DNA from: Nocardiopsis sp. JB363
GTDB taxonomy: Bacteria; Actinomycetota; Actinomycetes; Streptosporangiales; Streptosporangiaceae
DNA length: 48,986 nucleotides
Assembly: GCF_900143625.1 (NCBI RefSeq)
Contig: NZ_FRFF01000071.1
Span: 1-48,986 of the forward strand
Direction of reading: 5' to 3'
Positions 17,525 to 24,938 of the stretch are shown piece after piece. Positions within the stretch are counted from its first letter, which is position 1. Each line of letters opens with the position of its first letter. Below the pieces are notes generated by a model. It did not search any database and was not told the DNA's origin. It saw only the letters and a program-made list of their open reading frames with translations. Position numbers and translations under genes: made by a program.

Positions 17525-18787
17525 ATGCGCAAGATCCTCGTCGTCGGTGCCGGACAGTCCGGGCTCCAGTTGGCCCTCGGCCTGCTCTCGGAGGACTACG
17601 ACGTGACCCTGGTCGACCCCAGGGGCCCCGACGAGGTCAGGGCGGGTGGCGTGATGTCCACGCAGTGTCTGTTCGGACCCGCGCTGCGCCGGGAACGCCG
17701 CCACGGACTCGCCTTCTGGGATGACGAGGCGCCCGAGGTCAACGGTGTCGGAGTGCGGGTGGCCGCGCGGCGGGGCGGGGGTGTCCCCGACGTGGACTGG
17801 GTGGGGCGTCTGACCGAACCCGCCCGGTCGGTCGACCAACGGCTCAAGCTCGCGACCTGGTTGGAGCTGTTCGTCCAGGGCGGTGGTCGCTTCCTGCGCC
17901 ACCGGGTCAGCCGGGCGGAGATGGAGGCGCTCGGCACCGAATACGACCTCGTGGTGGTCGCCGCGGGCCGGGGCGGGCTCGCCGAGATCTTCCCCCGCGA
18001 CACGCGGCGCTTCCACTTCGAGGAACCTCAGCGGCGCCTGGCACTGGCCTACGTGAGCGGGGGCGAGGAACACCCGGCCGGGGGAGTCCTCGCGCGCACC
18101 GTGGTCCCCGAAGCGGGGGAGGTCTTCACCCTGCCCACCTTGTCGCTGAACGGCCCCTGCCACGCCGTGATGGTGGAGGCGGTACCGGGCGGTCCGCTGG
18201 ATCGCCCCCTGCCCCGGGGTGCCACCGGAGACGTCGTGCTCGCCGGGCTGCTGGACGTGATGCGCCGGTACGCGCCCTGGGAGTACGAACGCTTCTCCAG
18301 CGCCCGCCTGGCCGACCCCAGGGCAGCCCTGTACGGCGGCTACGTCCCGGTGGTCCGTGAACCCGTGGTCCGGATGCCGGGAGGGACGCTCGTTTGGGGG
18401 ATGGCCGACTCCGTGGTCTCCAACGACCCCATCACCGCCCAGGGCGCCAACATGGCGTCGCTGTGCGCCGACGTGTACCGGCGTGCCATCGTCGACCACG
18501 GTGGCCGCCCCTTCGACGAGGCGTTCATGCGCGGGGCCTTCGATACCTATTGGCGCAGCGCCCGACAGGTGACCGCCTGGAGCCGGGTGATGCTGTCCGG
18601 GCCGCCCCACGTGTGGGAGCTGTACCGGTTGGCCGAACGGCACCGGCCCACCGCCGACCGGTTCGCCGACTCCTTCAGCGACCCCACCGGGCTGATCGAC
18701 TGGTTCCTGCATCCCGAACGTGCGCTGGAGTACGTGGACGGGATCCGGCGCACCACCGACTTTTCATCCCATCTTCCTACCACCTGA
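17525..18787 (+). CDS. Styrene monooxygenase-like FAD-dependent oxygenase (StyA/SMOA family)
   Basis: 420 residues from the ATG at 17525 after GAAGGAG. The N-terminus 'ILVVGAGQSGLQLALGLL' is a Rossmann FAD-binding motif, followed by 'YDVTLVDPRGPDEVRAGGV', typical of StyA-like two-component flavoprotein monooxygenases. 'DLVVVAAGRGGLAEIF' and 'VSNDPITAQGANMASLCADVY' are the later FAD-contact motifs of the group. Family members epoxidise styrene or oxidise indole using reduced FAD from a separate reductase. No StyB-like reductase is encoded nearby, so it would need one from elsewhere, and the substrate is unknown. The next gene, 38 bases on, is a TauE-type exporter. Confidence 0.85.
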   Translation: MRKILVVGAGQSGLQLALGLLSEDYDVTLVDPRGPDEVRAGGVMSTQCLFGPALRRERRHGLAFWDDEAPEVNGVGVRVAARRGGGVPDVDWVGRLTEPARSVDQRLKLATWLELFVQGGGRFLRHRVSRAEMEALGTEYDLVVVAAGRGGLAEIFPRDTRRFHFEEPQRRLALAYVSGGEEHPAGGVLARTVVPEAGEVFTLPTLSLNGPCHAVMVEAVPGGPLDRPLPRGATGDVVLAGLLDVMRRYAPWEYERFSSARLADPRAALYGGYVPVVREPVVRMPGGTLVWGMADSVVSNDPITAQGANMASLCADVYRRAIVDHGGRPFDEAFMRGAFDTYWRSARQVTAWSRVMLSGPPHVWELYRLAERHRPTADRFADSFSDPTGLIDWFLHPERALEYVDGIRRTTDFSSHLPTT

Positions 18788-18825
18788 ATCCGACCGGGTG
18801 AGGGGGGATATAGCTTCTTCCCTTG

Positions 18826-19596
18826 ATGCTCGCTGAATTCCTCACACCCACCGCTCACGGACTGTTCGGCCAGATCGACCCGTGGGTCTTCCTCCTCCTC
18901 ACAGCGACCGCGGTCCTGGTCGGGGCCGCCGTCCAGAGCATGGTCGGGCTAGGCCTCGGCCTGGTCGCCGCCCCCGTCATCTCCTTCCTCGACCCCACGC
19001 TGATGCCGGGAACCCTCCTGATCAGCGCGAGCGTCCTTCCGGTGCTCACCCTCCTGCAGGAGTGGCGTCAGGTGGACTGGCGCGGTATGGCGTGGGGACT
19101 TCCGGCCCGCGTTCCGGGCACCCTGATCGCCGTTTGGGTCGTGGCCGGGCTCGAACCCCGGGCCCTGGCGGCGTTCGTCGGGGTGATGGTGCTGGTGGCC
19201 GTCGCACTGACCGTGCGTTCCTTCAAGGTCCATGTCACCCCGTTCTCGCTGGTCGTCGCGGGAACGCTCTCGGGTTTCACGAGCACCGCCACCTCCGTGG
19301 GCGGCCCTCCGATGGCCCTGGTCTACCAGAACGAGCCGCCGGAGAAGGTCCGCGCCACCCTGGCCGTGTTCTTCCTGTTCGGTGGGTTGTTCTCCCTGGC
19401 CGCCCTGGTCGTGGGCGGCCAGATCGACACCCGGACCACCGCCGTCGGCCTCTCCGTGATCCCCTTCATCGGCCTCGGCTTCTTCATCGGGAACCGGCTG
19501 CGTCGCAGAGTGAACCCGGCCCGGATGCGCGCCGTCCTGCTCACCGTGGTGTCCGTCTCCGCCGTGGGACTTCTCGCGCAGGCCGCACTCGGATAG
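18826..19596 (+). CDS. TauE/SafE-family sulfite/organoanion exporter-like membrane protein
   Basis: 256 residues from the ATG at 18826; a TTG three bases earlier is possible. It has eight or nine hydrophobic segments. The N-terminal repeat has 'VGAAVQSMVGLGLGLVAAPVISFLDP' and the C-terminal one 'GTLSGFTSTATSVGGPPMALVYQ', the paired G-x-G/G-G-P-P motifs of the TauE/SafE family. Members move sulfite, sulfonates or other small anions. AGGGGG at 18801-18806 is rather far from the start. Substrate unknown; possible cotranscription with the upstream monooxygenase does not define it. Confidence 0.88.
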   Translation: MLAEFLTPTAHGLFGQIDPWVFLLLTATAVLVGAAVQSMVGLGLGLVAAPVISFLDPTLMPGTLLISASVLPVLTLLQEWRQVDWRGMAWGLPARVPGTLIAVWVVAGLEPRALAAFVGVMVLVAVALTVRSFKVHVTPFSLVVAGTLSGFTSTATSVGGPPMALVYQNEPPEKVRATLAVFFLFGGLFSLAALVVGGQIDTRTTAVGLSVIPFIGLGFFIGNRLRRRVNPARMRAVLLTVVSVSAVGLLAQAALG

Positions 19597-19699
19597 CCTC
19601 GGCACCCGTGGCCCCGGCACGCCCGTTCTCGGAGTTCCGGGGTAAAGACGGTGGCGAAACCGAGTAATCTACCGAATGTCCGCGAGAGGGCCGTGCTCT

Positions 19700-19906
19700 T
19701 CAGGCCGGGGGTGAATCGCGTTTGCCTCGGGCGGGGTGGTCCTTACGCCAATCCAGCAGTGCTTGCCGGTCGAACAGCAAGGTGCGGCCGATTTTGGTCG
19801 GCTGTGGGAAGTCTTTGAGGCGTCGGACGTAGATGTACACGGACTCTCGCTCGACGCCAAGGAGATCGGCAGCCTGTTGGGTGGTGGCCCACCCTTCAAT
19901 GTTCAT
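19700..19906 (-). CDS. Small excisionase/AlpA-like helix-turn-helix protein, divergent from tnpB
   Basis: 68 residues (MNIEGW start at 19906; a start at 19936 would add ten). 'WATTQQAADLLGVERESVYIYVRRLKDFPQP' is a MerR-like/HTH_17 helix-turn-helix, and 'KIGRTLLFDRQALLDWRKDHP' is the wing typical of excisionase-family DNA-binding proteins. There is no serine-recombinase domain, so it is not a complete IS607 transposase. It starts 55 bases from the TnpB start and is transcribed away from it, over two direct repeats that may be its operator. Base composition is lower in GC than the chromosome and similar to tnpB, suggesting they travel together. Likely an autoregulator or accessory factor; that role is inferred. 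Confidence 0.72.
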   Translation of the reverse strand: MNIEGWATTQQAADLLGVERESVYIYVRRLKDFPQPTKIGRTLLFDRQALLDWRKDHPARGKRDSPPA

Positions 19907-19949
19907 AGTCAGTATGGTATTCGGTAGGCTGTTCATGGTCAGATTGAAC
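19901..19949. repeat. Direct repeat pair plus palindrome between the HTH gene and tnpB
   Basis: GTTCATAGTCAG (19901-19912) and GTTCATGGTCAG (19931-19942) match at 11 of 12 bases with a 30-base period. The second copy also starts an interrupted inverted repeat GTTCA...TGAAC (19931-19949). The repeats cover the HTH start and the likely divergent promoters, as expected for binding of a small HTH regulator. Confidence 0.55.
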
Positions 19950-19961
19950 AAGGGGGTTGGT

Positions 19962-21230
19962 GTGGAGATCCAGCGCGGCATCAAGTTCCGCCTGTACCCG
20001 ACCCCCGAACAAGCCGAAGCCCTCCAAACGCAGGGGCACGCCGCCCGTGCCATGTGGAACCTGCTGCACGACTGGTGGACATGGGGAGGCCGTTCGCGCC
20101 GCCCCAGCCTCACCCTCGCCGACAAAGCCATCCGGCAGGCACGCAAAGACATCCCTTGGCTGGCGGGTCTTCCCGCGCAGGCTGCTCAGCAGGTGTTGAG
20201 GCAGTACCACCGCGCGTGGGTGAACTGCTGGGAAGGCCGGGCTGAAACACCTCGGTTCAAGTCCCGAGTCCGGTCGAAGATGACCGTGGACCTCCCCCAA
20301 GGTCGAGACTTGAACATCACCCGGCTGTCCGGCCGCTGGTCTATTGTGAAGGTTCCCAAGGTCGGTGTGGTGCGGTTCCGAGCCCATCGCCCCATCCCCG
20401 GCAAGGTCACCGGAGCGCGTGTGGTGCGGGAGGCCAACGGGTGGCACATCGTGCTCCGCGCCCACTGGGAACAAGACGACCCCGCCCCTCACACCGGGCC
20501 GACCGTGGGCATTGATCGGGGTGTCGTGGTGCCGTTGGCGCTGTCGGACGGAACCGACTACACCCACCCGCAGTGGTCCAACCCCAAGCAGTCGGAGCGT
20601 TTGGTCAGGTTGGAGCGCCAGGCCGCACGGCAACGCCGTTCCCATAAACCTGGTGACTCGACGTCGAACCGGTTGAAGGCCACCTACGACAAAATCCACG
20701 GCCTTCGTGCTCGTCTCACCCGGAGGCGCGCGGACTGGCAGCACAAGACCACCCACACCCTCGCCAGCGTCTACAGCCTGATCGGGTTGGAGGACCTGAA
20801 CATCGCCGGGATGGTCCGCTCCGCACGCGGAACCGCTGAGACCCCCGGCGAGCAGGTCCGTCAGAAGGCCGGGCTGAACCGGTCCATCCAGGGCGAGGCA
20901 TGGCACCAGTTGCACACCCAACTCACGTATAAGACCACCGAACGCGGCGGCCGTGTGGTCGTTGTTCCTGCCCCTGGCACTTCCCAGAGGTGCCACATGT
21001 GCGGGTTCGTGGATGCGAGGAACCGTAAGAGCCAAGCGGTCTTCGCCTGCACCAACCCCACCTGTGGATGGGTCGGAAACGCTGACACCAACGCCGCGAA
21101 GAACACCCACTTCGCCGCTCTCCAAGCAGCGAAGCCAACCGCGCCGGGAAGCGGCGTGGCAGGACGTGGAGCCCTCCAGCCGTTGGGCGGGGCGTTGAAG
21201 CGTCAACCGAAGCGAAAGGCAACGGCATGA
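19962..21230 (+). CDS. tnpB: TnpB RNA-guided endonuclease (IS200/IS605-type accessory protein), apparently intact
   Basis: 422 residues from the GTG at 19962 (MEIQRGIKFRLYPTPEQ) with AGGGGG upstream; an ATG at 19935 would add nine. The N-terminal 'KFRLYPTPEQAEAL' is the classic TnpB/OrfB start. All three RuvC acidic residues are present: D185 (GIDRG), E277 (GLEDL) and D375 (ADTNAAKN). The zinc ribbon is complete: C344-x2-C347 and C363-x4-C368. It should therefore be a catalytically competent omegaRNA-guided nuclease, not a dead (TldR-like) derivative. No Y1 transposase tnpA is nearby, so the unit is IS1341-like and non-autonomous, or is mobilised in trans. A right-end hairpin follows 19 bases after the stop. 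Confidence 0.93.
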   Translation: MEIQRGIKFRLYPTPEQAEALQTQGHAARAMWNLLHDWWTWGGRSRRPSLTLADKAIRQARKDIPWLAGLPAQAAQQVLRQYHRAWVNCWEGRAETPRFKSRVRSKMTVDLPQGRDLNITRLSGRWSIVKVPKVGVVRFRAHRPIPGKVTGARVVREANGWHIVLRAHWEQDDPAPHTGPTVGIDRGVVVPLALSDGTDYTHPQWSNPKQSERLVRLERQAARQRRSHKPGDSTSNRLKATYDKIHGLRARLTRRRADWQHKTTHTLASVYSLIGLEDLNIAGMVRSARGTAETPGEQVRQKAGLNRSIQGEAWHQLHTQLTYKTTERGGRVVVVPAPGTSQRCHMCGFVDARNRKSQAVFACTNPTCGWVGNADTNAAKNTHFAALQAAKPTAPGSGVAGRGALQPLGGALKRQPKRKATA

Positions 21231-21248
21231 CCGACCTTGAGCAGGAAG

Positions 21249-21277
21249 CCCCCGCGTTCACGCGAGGGAGACTTCAC
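21249..21277 (+). ncRNA. Right-end hairpin, probable 3' end of the TnpB omegaRNA scaffold
   Basis: Stem 21249-21256 with 21261-21268 (eight pairs, one A/C mismatch), loop TTCA, then AGACTTCAC. This matches the form of IS200/IS605 right ends, from which omegaRNA scaffolds are made. The scaffold would extend upstream into the tnpB 3' region, and the guide would start at about 21278. The RNA itself is inferred; only the hairpin is seen. Confidence 0.5.
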
Positions 21278-21357
21278 GCCGGAACCGGTGTGACGGTGGA
21301 TCCCTTCGTGACGTCTCACGAGAGGTACCGCCGTGCTCCCCACGGGTGGTGTTGGAT

Positions 21358-21371
21358 CCCCGACTTCGGGG
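21358..21371. other. Small GC hairpin upstream of dxs
   Basis: CCCCG-ACTT-CGGGG. It lies between the TnpB right end and dxs and could end transcripts from the element. The stem is only five pairs with no T-run, so support is weak. Confidence 0.25.
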
Positions 21372-21505
21372 TACCCGGCGGAACCCATGGACGAGGGCCC
21401 ATAAACTCGGGTATGTATACCTGCCGGTAGCCAAGGCCGCCCCGAGACCGGGGACGCTTCTGGCAAACGTAAGCGGACACGCGGGACGAGGGGACTGACG
21501 AGACA

Positions 21506-23434
21506 GTGACACTGTTCGAGTCGATACAGAATCCGGAAGCGCTCAAGAGGCTTTCGGCCGATCAGCTCCCTGTGCTGGCCCGGGAGATCCGGGAGTTCTT
21601 GATCCGGTCGTGCTCGGAGACCGGTGGGCACCTGGGCCCCAGCCTGGGCGTCGTCGAGCTGAGCATCGCCCTGCACAGGGTGTTCGACTCGCCGAGCGAC
21701 CCCATCCTCTTCGACACCGGCCACCAGGCCTACACGCACAAGGTCCTCACCGGCCGGCACGACTTCACGAACCTCAAGTCCGAGGGCGGGCTGTCGGGCT
21801 ACCCCTCTCGTGCCGAGTCCGAGCACGACTTCATCGAGAACTCCCACGCCTCCACCGCCCTCTCCTACGCCGACGGCATGGCCAAGGCCAACGAGGTCCA
21901 GGGCCGCACCGACCGGACCGTCGTCGCCGTCATCGGTGACGGCGCGCTCACCGGTGGAATGTCCTGGGAGGCTCTCAACAACATCGCGGAGAAGAAGAAC
22001 CGCCGCCTGGTCATCGTCGTCAACGACAACGGCCGCTCGTATTCGCCCACCACGGGCGGTATCGCCGACCACTTGGCCTCGCTGCGCATGGCCCCCGGCT
22101 ACGAACAGGCCCTCGACCTCGCCAAGACCACCCTCCACCGCACCCCGGTGGTCGGCCAGCCCATCTACGAGGCCCTCCACGGCCTCAAGAAGGGCCTCAA
22201 GGACACCATCCAGCCGCAGATGATGTTCGAGGACCTGGGCCTGAAGTACCTCGGCCCCATCGACGGCCACGACGAACAGAGCCTGGAGAAGTCGCTGCGC
22301 CGCGCCCGCGACTTCGGCGGGCCGGTGATCGTCCACGTCCTCACCCAGAAGGGCAAGGGCTACGCCCCCGCCGAGAACCACGACGAGGACCAGTTCCACG
22401 CCCCCGGCCCCTTCGACATCGACACCGGCAAGTCCAAGCCCGGGCCCAAGGTGGAGAAGTGGACCGGCGTCTTCGCCGAGACCATGGTCGAACTGGGCGC
22501 CGAGCGTGAGGACATCGTCGGCATCACCGCCGCGATGCTCCACCCCACCGGCCTCAACAAGTTCGCCGACGCCTACCCCGACCGGATCTTCGACGTCGGC
22601 ATCGCCGAACAGCACGCCGCCACTTCCGCCACCGGCATGGCGATGAACGGGCTGCACCCGGTGGTCGCCGTCTACGCGACCTTCCTCAACCGCTGCTTCG
22701 ACCAGGTGCTCATGGACGCCGCCCTGCACCGTCAGGGCGTCACCTTCTGTCTGGACCGCGCCGGAGTCACCGGCAACGACGGGGCCAGCCACAACGGCAT
22801 GTGGGACATGTCCATCCTCCAGGTCGTGCCCGGGCTGCGCCTGGCCGCTCCGCGCGACGCCACCCGCCTGCGCACGCTGCTGCGCGAGGCCGTGGCCGTG
22901 GAGGACGCTCCCACCGTCGTGCGTTACCCCAAGGGCGCCGTCGCCGAGGAACTGCCCGAGATCGGCAAGGTCGGTTCCATGGACCTGCTGCGCCGGGCCA
23001 CCGACGGCGGCCACTCCAAGGACCTGCTCATCGTGGGCGTGGGCACCATGGCCCAGGTCGCCTGTGAGGTCGCCGACCGCATGGCCGACCAGGGCATCGG
23101 CGTCACCGTCATCGACCCGCGCTGGGTCAAGCCCCTGGACGAGGCCTTGGTGGCGGAGGCCGCCGCGCACTCCGTGGTCGCCGTGGTGGAGGACAACGGC
23201 CGCACCGGCGCCGTCGGCGACGCCGTGGCCCGTCTGCTGCGCGACCACGAGGTGGACGTGCCCGTGCGCACCTTCGGCATCGAGCAGGAGTTCCTGGACC
23301 ACGCCAAGCGCGACCGGATCCTCCAGCAGCAGGGCCTGACCCCGCAGGAGCTGTCCCGCAAGCTCACCGAGACGGTCTCCCGTCGCGGCGAGGGCGCGGG
23401 CGACGCCCGCGAATTGGCCGACGAAACCGCCTGA
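21506..23434 (+). CDS. dxs: 1-deoxy-D-xylulose-5-phosphate synthase
   Basis: 642 residues, the usual DXS length. It condenses pyruvate and glyceraldehyde 3-phosphate, the first step of the MEP isoprenoid pathway, in the cytoplasm. Motifs: '[18 protein letters not shown]' and '[15 protein letters not shown]' (N-terminal TPP domain), '[16 protein letters not shown]' (TPP/Mg site), 'GPIDGHD', then the transketolase pyrimidine domain with '[18 protein letters not shown]' (catalytic Glu) and 'YATFLNR', and the C-terminal transketolase domain. The GTG at 21506 starts the family-typical '[15 protein letters not shown]'; no strong Shine-Dalgarno sequence is seen. Confidence 0.98.
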   Translation: MTLFESIQNPEALKRLSADQLPVLAREIREFLIRSCSETGGHLGPSLGVVELSIALHRVFDSPSDPILFDTGHQAYTHKVLTGRHDFTNLKSEGGLSGYPSRAESEHDFIENSHASTALSYADGMAKANEVQGRTDRTVVAVIGDGALTGGMSWEALNNIAEKKNRRLVIVVNDNGRSYSPTTGGIADHLASLRMAPGYEQALDLAKTTLHRTPVVGQPIYEALHGLKKGLKDTIQPQMMFEDLGLKYLGPIDGHDEQSLEKSLRRARDFGGPVIVHVLTQKGKGYAPAENHDEDQFHAPGPFDIDTGKSKPGPKVEKWTGVFAETMVELGAEREDIVGITAAMLHPTGLNKFADAYPDRIFDVGIAEQHAATSATGMAMNGLHPVVAVYATFLNRCFDQVLMDAALHRQGVTFCLDRAGVTGNDGASHNGMWDMSILQVVPGLRLAAPRDATRLRTLLREAVAVEDAPTVVRYPKGAVAEELPEIGKVGSMDLLRRATDGGHSKDLLIVGVGTMAQVACEVADRMADQGIGVTVIDPRWVKPLDEALVAEAAAHSVVAVVEDNGRTGAVGDAVARLLRDHEVDVPVRTFGIEQEFLDHAKRDRILQQQGLTPQELSRKLTETVSRRGEGAGDARELADETA

Positions 23435-23442
23435 CCTCGGGC

Positions 23443-23479
23443 TCTGGCAGCATCGGATGGAAGCTTCGGTGCTGCCAGA
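23443..23479 (+). terminator. Inverted repeat between dxs and the ferredoxin reductase gene
   Basis: TCTGGCAGCA and TGCTGCCAGA are a perfect 10-base inverted repeat with a 17-base loop. It starts 8 bases after the dxs stop and ends 8 bases before the next ATG, so it may terminate dxs and also cover the translation start region of the next gene. Confidence 0.5.
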
Positions 23480-23487
23480 ATGGGGCC

Positions 23488-24903
23488 ATGACCTCTTCCG
23501 AACCCGAGCAGAACCTCGAATCGCCCGAACCGGAGGAGGCCGCCCCGCTCAGGGTGGCCGTGATCGGCTCTGGCCCCGCCGGTATCTACACCGCCGACGC
23601 GCTCACCCGTCAACGTGGGGTCCCCGTCCGTGTGGACGTCCTCGACCGACTGCACACCCCCTACGGACTGGTCCGCCACGGCGTCGCCCCCGACCACACC
23701 AAGATCAAGGGTGTGGCCAGGGCGCTGCGCGGGATCCTGGAGCATCCCCACGTGACCTTCGTCGGCGGGGTCGAGTTCGGATCCGACCTGACCCGTGAGG
23801 ACCTGGCCCGCTCCCACCACGCCGTGGTGTACGCCACCGGCGCCAGTGTGGACCGGCGCATGGGGATCCCCGGCGAGGACCTGCCCGGAAGCGTGGCCGC
23901 CACCGACTTCGTCAACTGGTACTGCGGCCACCCCGACAGCGATCTCGAACGCTTCGTCCTGGACGCCGAGGAGGTCGCCGTGGTCGGGGCGGGCAACGTC
24001 GCCCTGGACGTGGCCCGCATCCTGGTCAAGACCGCGGACGAACTCCGCCACACCGACATCCCCCAGCCCGTCTTGGACGTGCTGTCCCGGAGCCGGGTCC
24101 GTACCGTGCACGTACTCGCCCGACGCGGACCCCTCCAGGCCAAGTTCACCGCACCCGAGCTGCGCGATCTGATGAAGCTGCCGGACGTGGACGTGGTCGT
24201 GCGTCCGGACCAGGTCGACATCGACCTCGCCGATGTGGGCGCCGACCGGCCGGGGCTACGCGAGGTCGCCAAGGCCTCCCGCACCAACCTCAAGCTGCTG
24301 CGCGAACAGGCCGAGCGCGCGCCCCAGGGGCGTCCGCGCCGGATCGAGTTCCATTTCTGGACCCGCCCCGAGCGAGTCCTGGGCACGGACGGGGTGGAGG
24401 CGCTGCGGGTGGAGCACACCCGTCTGGACGACCGGGAACGGCTGGTGGACACCGGGGAGCACTCGACCCTGGACGTGGGCATGGTGCTGCGTTCGGTCGG
24501 CTACGCGGGCGTGCCCTTGGCCGGGGTGCCCTTCGACGAGCGCGTACGCACCGTCCCCCAGGAAGAGGGACGGGTGTTGAACGGTGGGGGGAGCAGAGTG
24601 CCGGGCGACTACGTCGCCGGGTGGATCAAACGCGGCCCCACCGGGGTGATCGGTACCAACAAGTCCGACGCCGCCGCGACCGTGCGTTCCCTGCTGGCCG
24701 ACGCCGACGCCCTGCGCGCCGGGGTGCCCGAACCGGTGGGTCTGGTCGAGCTCCTCGCGGAGCGGGGGCTGACCGCCAGCGACTACCAGGGTTGGCTGCG
24801 CATCGACGAGGCGGAGGCGGGGCTCGCCGCCGAGCTCGACCGGGGGCCACGGGTCAAACTCGGTGGTTGGGAGGCCTACCGCAAGGCGTTGGGCCGCGGC
24901 TGA
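23488..24903 (+). CDS. fprA: NADPH-ferredoxin reductase, FprA/adrenodoxin-reductase type
   Basis: 471 residues. It transfers electrons between NADPH and ferredoxin through FAD, supporting P450s and other ferredoxin-dependent enzymes. Motifs: FAD site 'VAVIGSGPAGIYTADAL', 'HTPYGLVRHGVAPDH' (typical of this group), 'VYATGAS...MGIPGEDLPGS', NADP site 'VAVVGAGNVALDVARIL', 'LARRGPLQAKFTAPEL', and the C-terminal 'VAGWIKRGPTGVIGTNKSDA'. Close to mycobacterial FprA in length apart from an acidic N-terminal extension of about 20 residues. The ATG has no clear ribosome binding site because an inverted repeat ends 8 bases before it. It converges on the metallopeptidase gene. Confidence 0.95.
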   Translation: MTSSEPEQNLESPEPEEAAPLRVAVIGSGPAGIYTADALTRQRGVPVRVDVLDRLHTPYGLVRHGVAPDHTKIKGVARALRGILEHPHVTFVGGVEFGSDLTREDLARSHHAVVYATGASVDRRMGIPGEDLPGSVAATDFVNWYCGHPDSDLERFVLDAEEVAVVGAGNVALDVARILVKTADELRHTDIPQPVLDVLSRSRVRTVHVLARRGPLQAKFTAPELRDLMKLPDVDVVVRPDQVDIDLADVGADRPGLREVAKASRTNLKLLREQAERAPQGRPRRIEFHFWTRPERVLGTDGVEALRVEHTRLDDRERLVDTGEHSTLDVGMVLRSVGYAGVPLAGVPFDERVRTVPQEEGRVLNGGGSRVPGDYVAGWIKRGPTGVIGTNKSDAAATVRSLLADADALRAGVPEPVGLVELLAERGLTASDYQGWLRIDEAEAGLAAELDRGPRVKLGGWEAYRKALGRG

Positions 24904-24938
24904 GGGGTTCTCCGGGGGAGTGTTCCGTGGAGCATCCC

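Larger units (their letters stand above)
19700..21277 (+). mobile_element. IS605/IS1341-like TnpB element with HTH gene (left end not resolved)
   Basis: It covers the HTH gene, tnpB and the right-end hairpin. The right boundary near 21277 is suggested by a hairpin followed by GGGAGACTTCAC, the usual look of IS605-type right ends. The left boundary is not visible: it could lie in 19597-19699 or, if the HTH gene is not part of the element, at about 19907-19961. Base composition drops relative to both flanks. No target duplication is expected for this family. Confidence 0.55.

Noticed and set aside
17041..17532. Possible minus-strand regulator gene before the monooxygenase gene
   Set aside because: The two long minus-strand frames are Arg/Pro/Ser-rich without an HTH or any other domain, and neither has a convincing start.
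19962..21230. TnpB considered as a nuclease-dead TldR-type regulator
   Set aside because: All three RuvC acidic residues and the zinc ribbon are present, so it is not a dead derivative.
21281..21505. Riboswitch upstream of dxs (TPP or other)
   Set aside because: No thi-box or other known conserved core is visible; only a short GC hairpin and the flank of the TnpB element.
21203..23302. 699-residue minus-strand frame over dxs
   Set aside because: The plus strand is unambiguous DXS. The antisense product is Val/Gly/His-rich low-complexity sequence.
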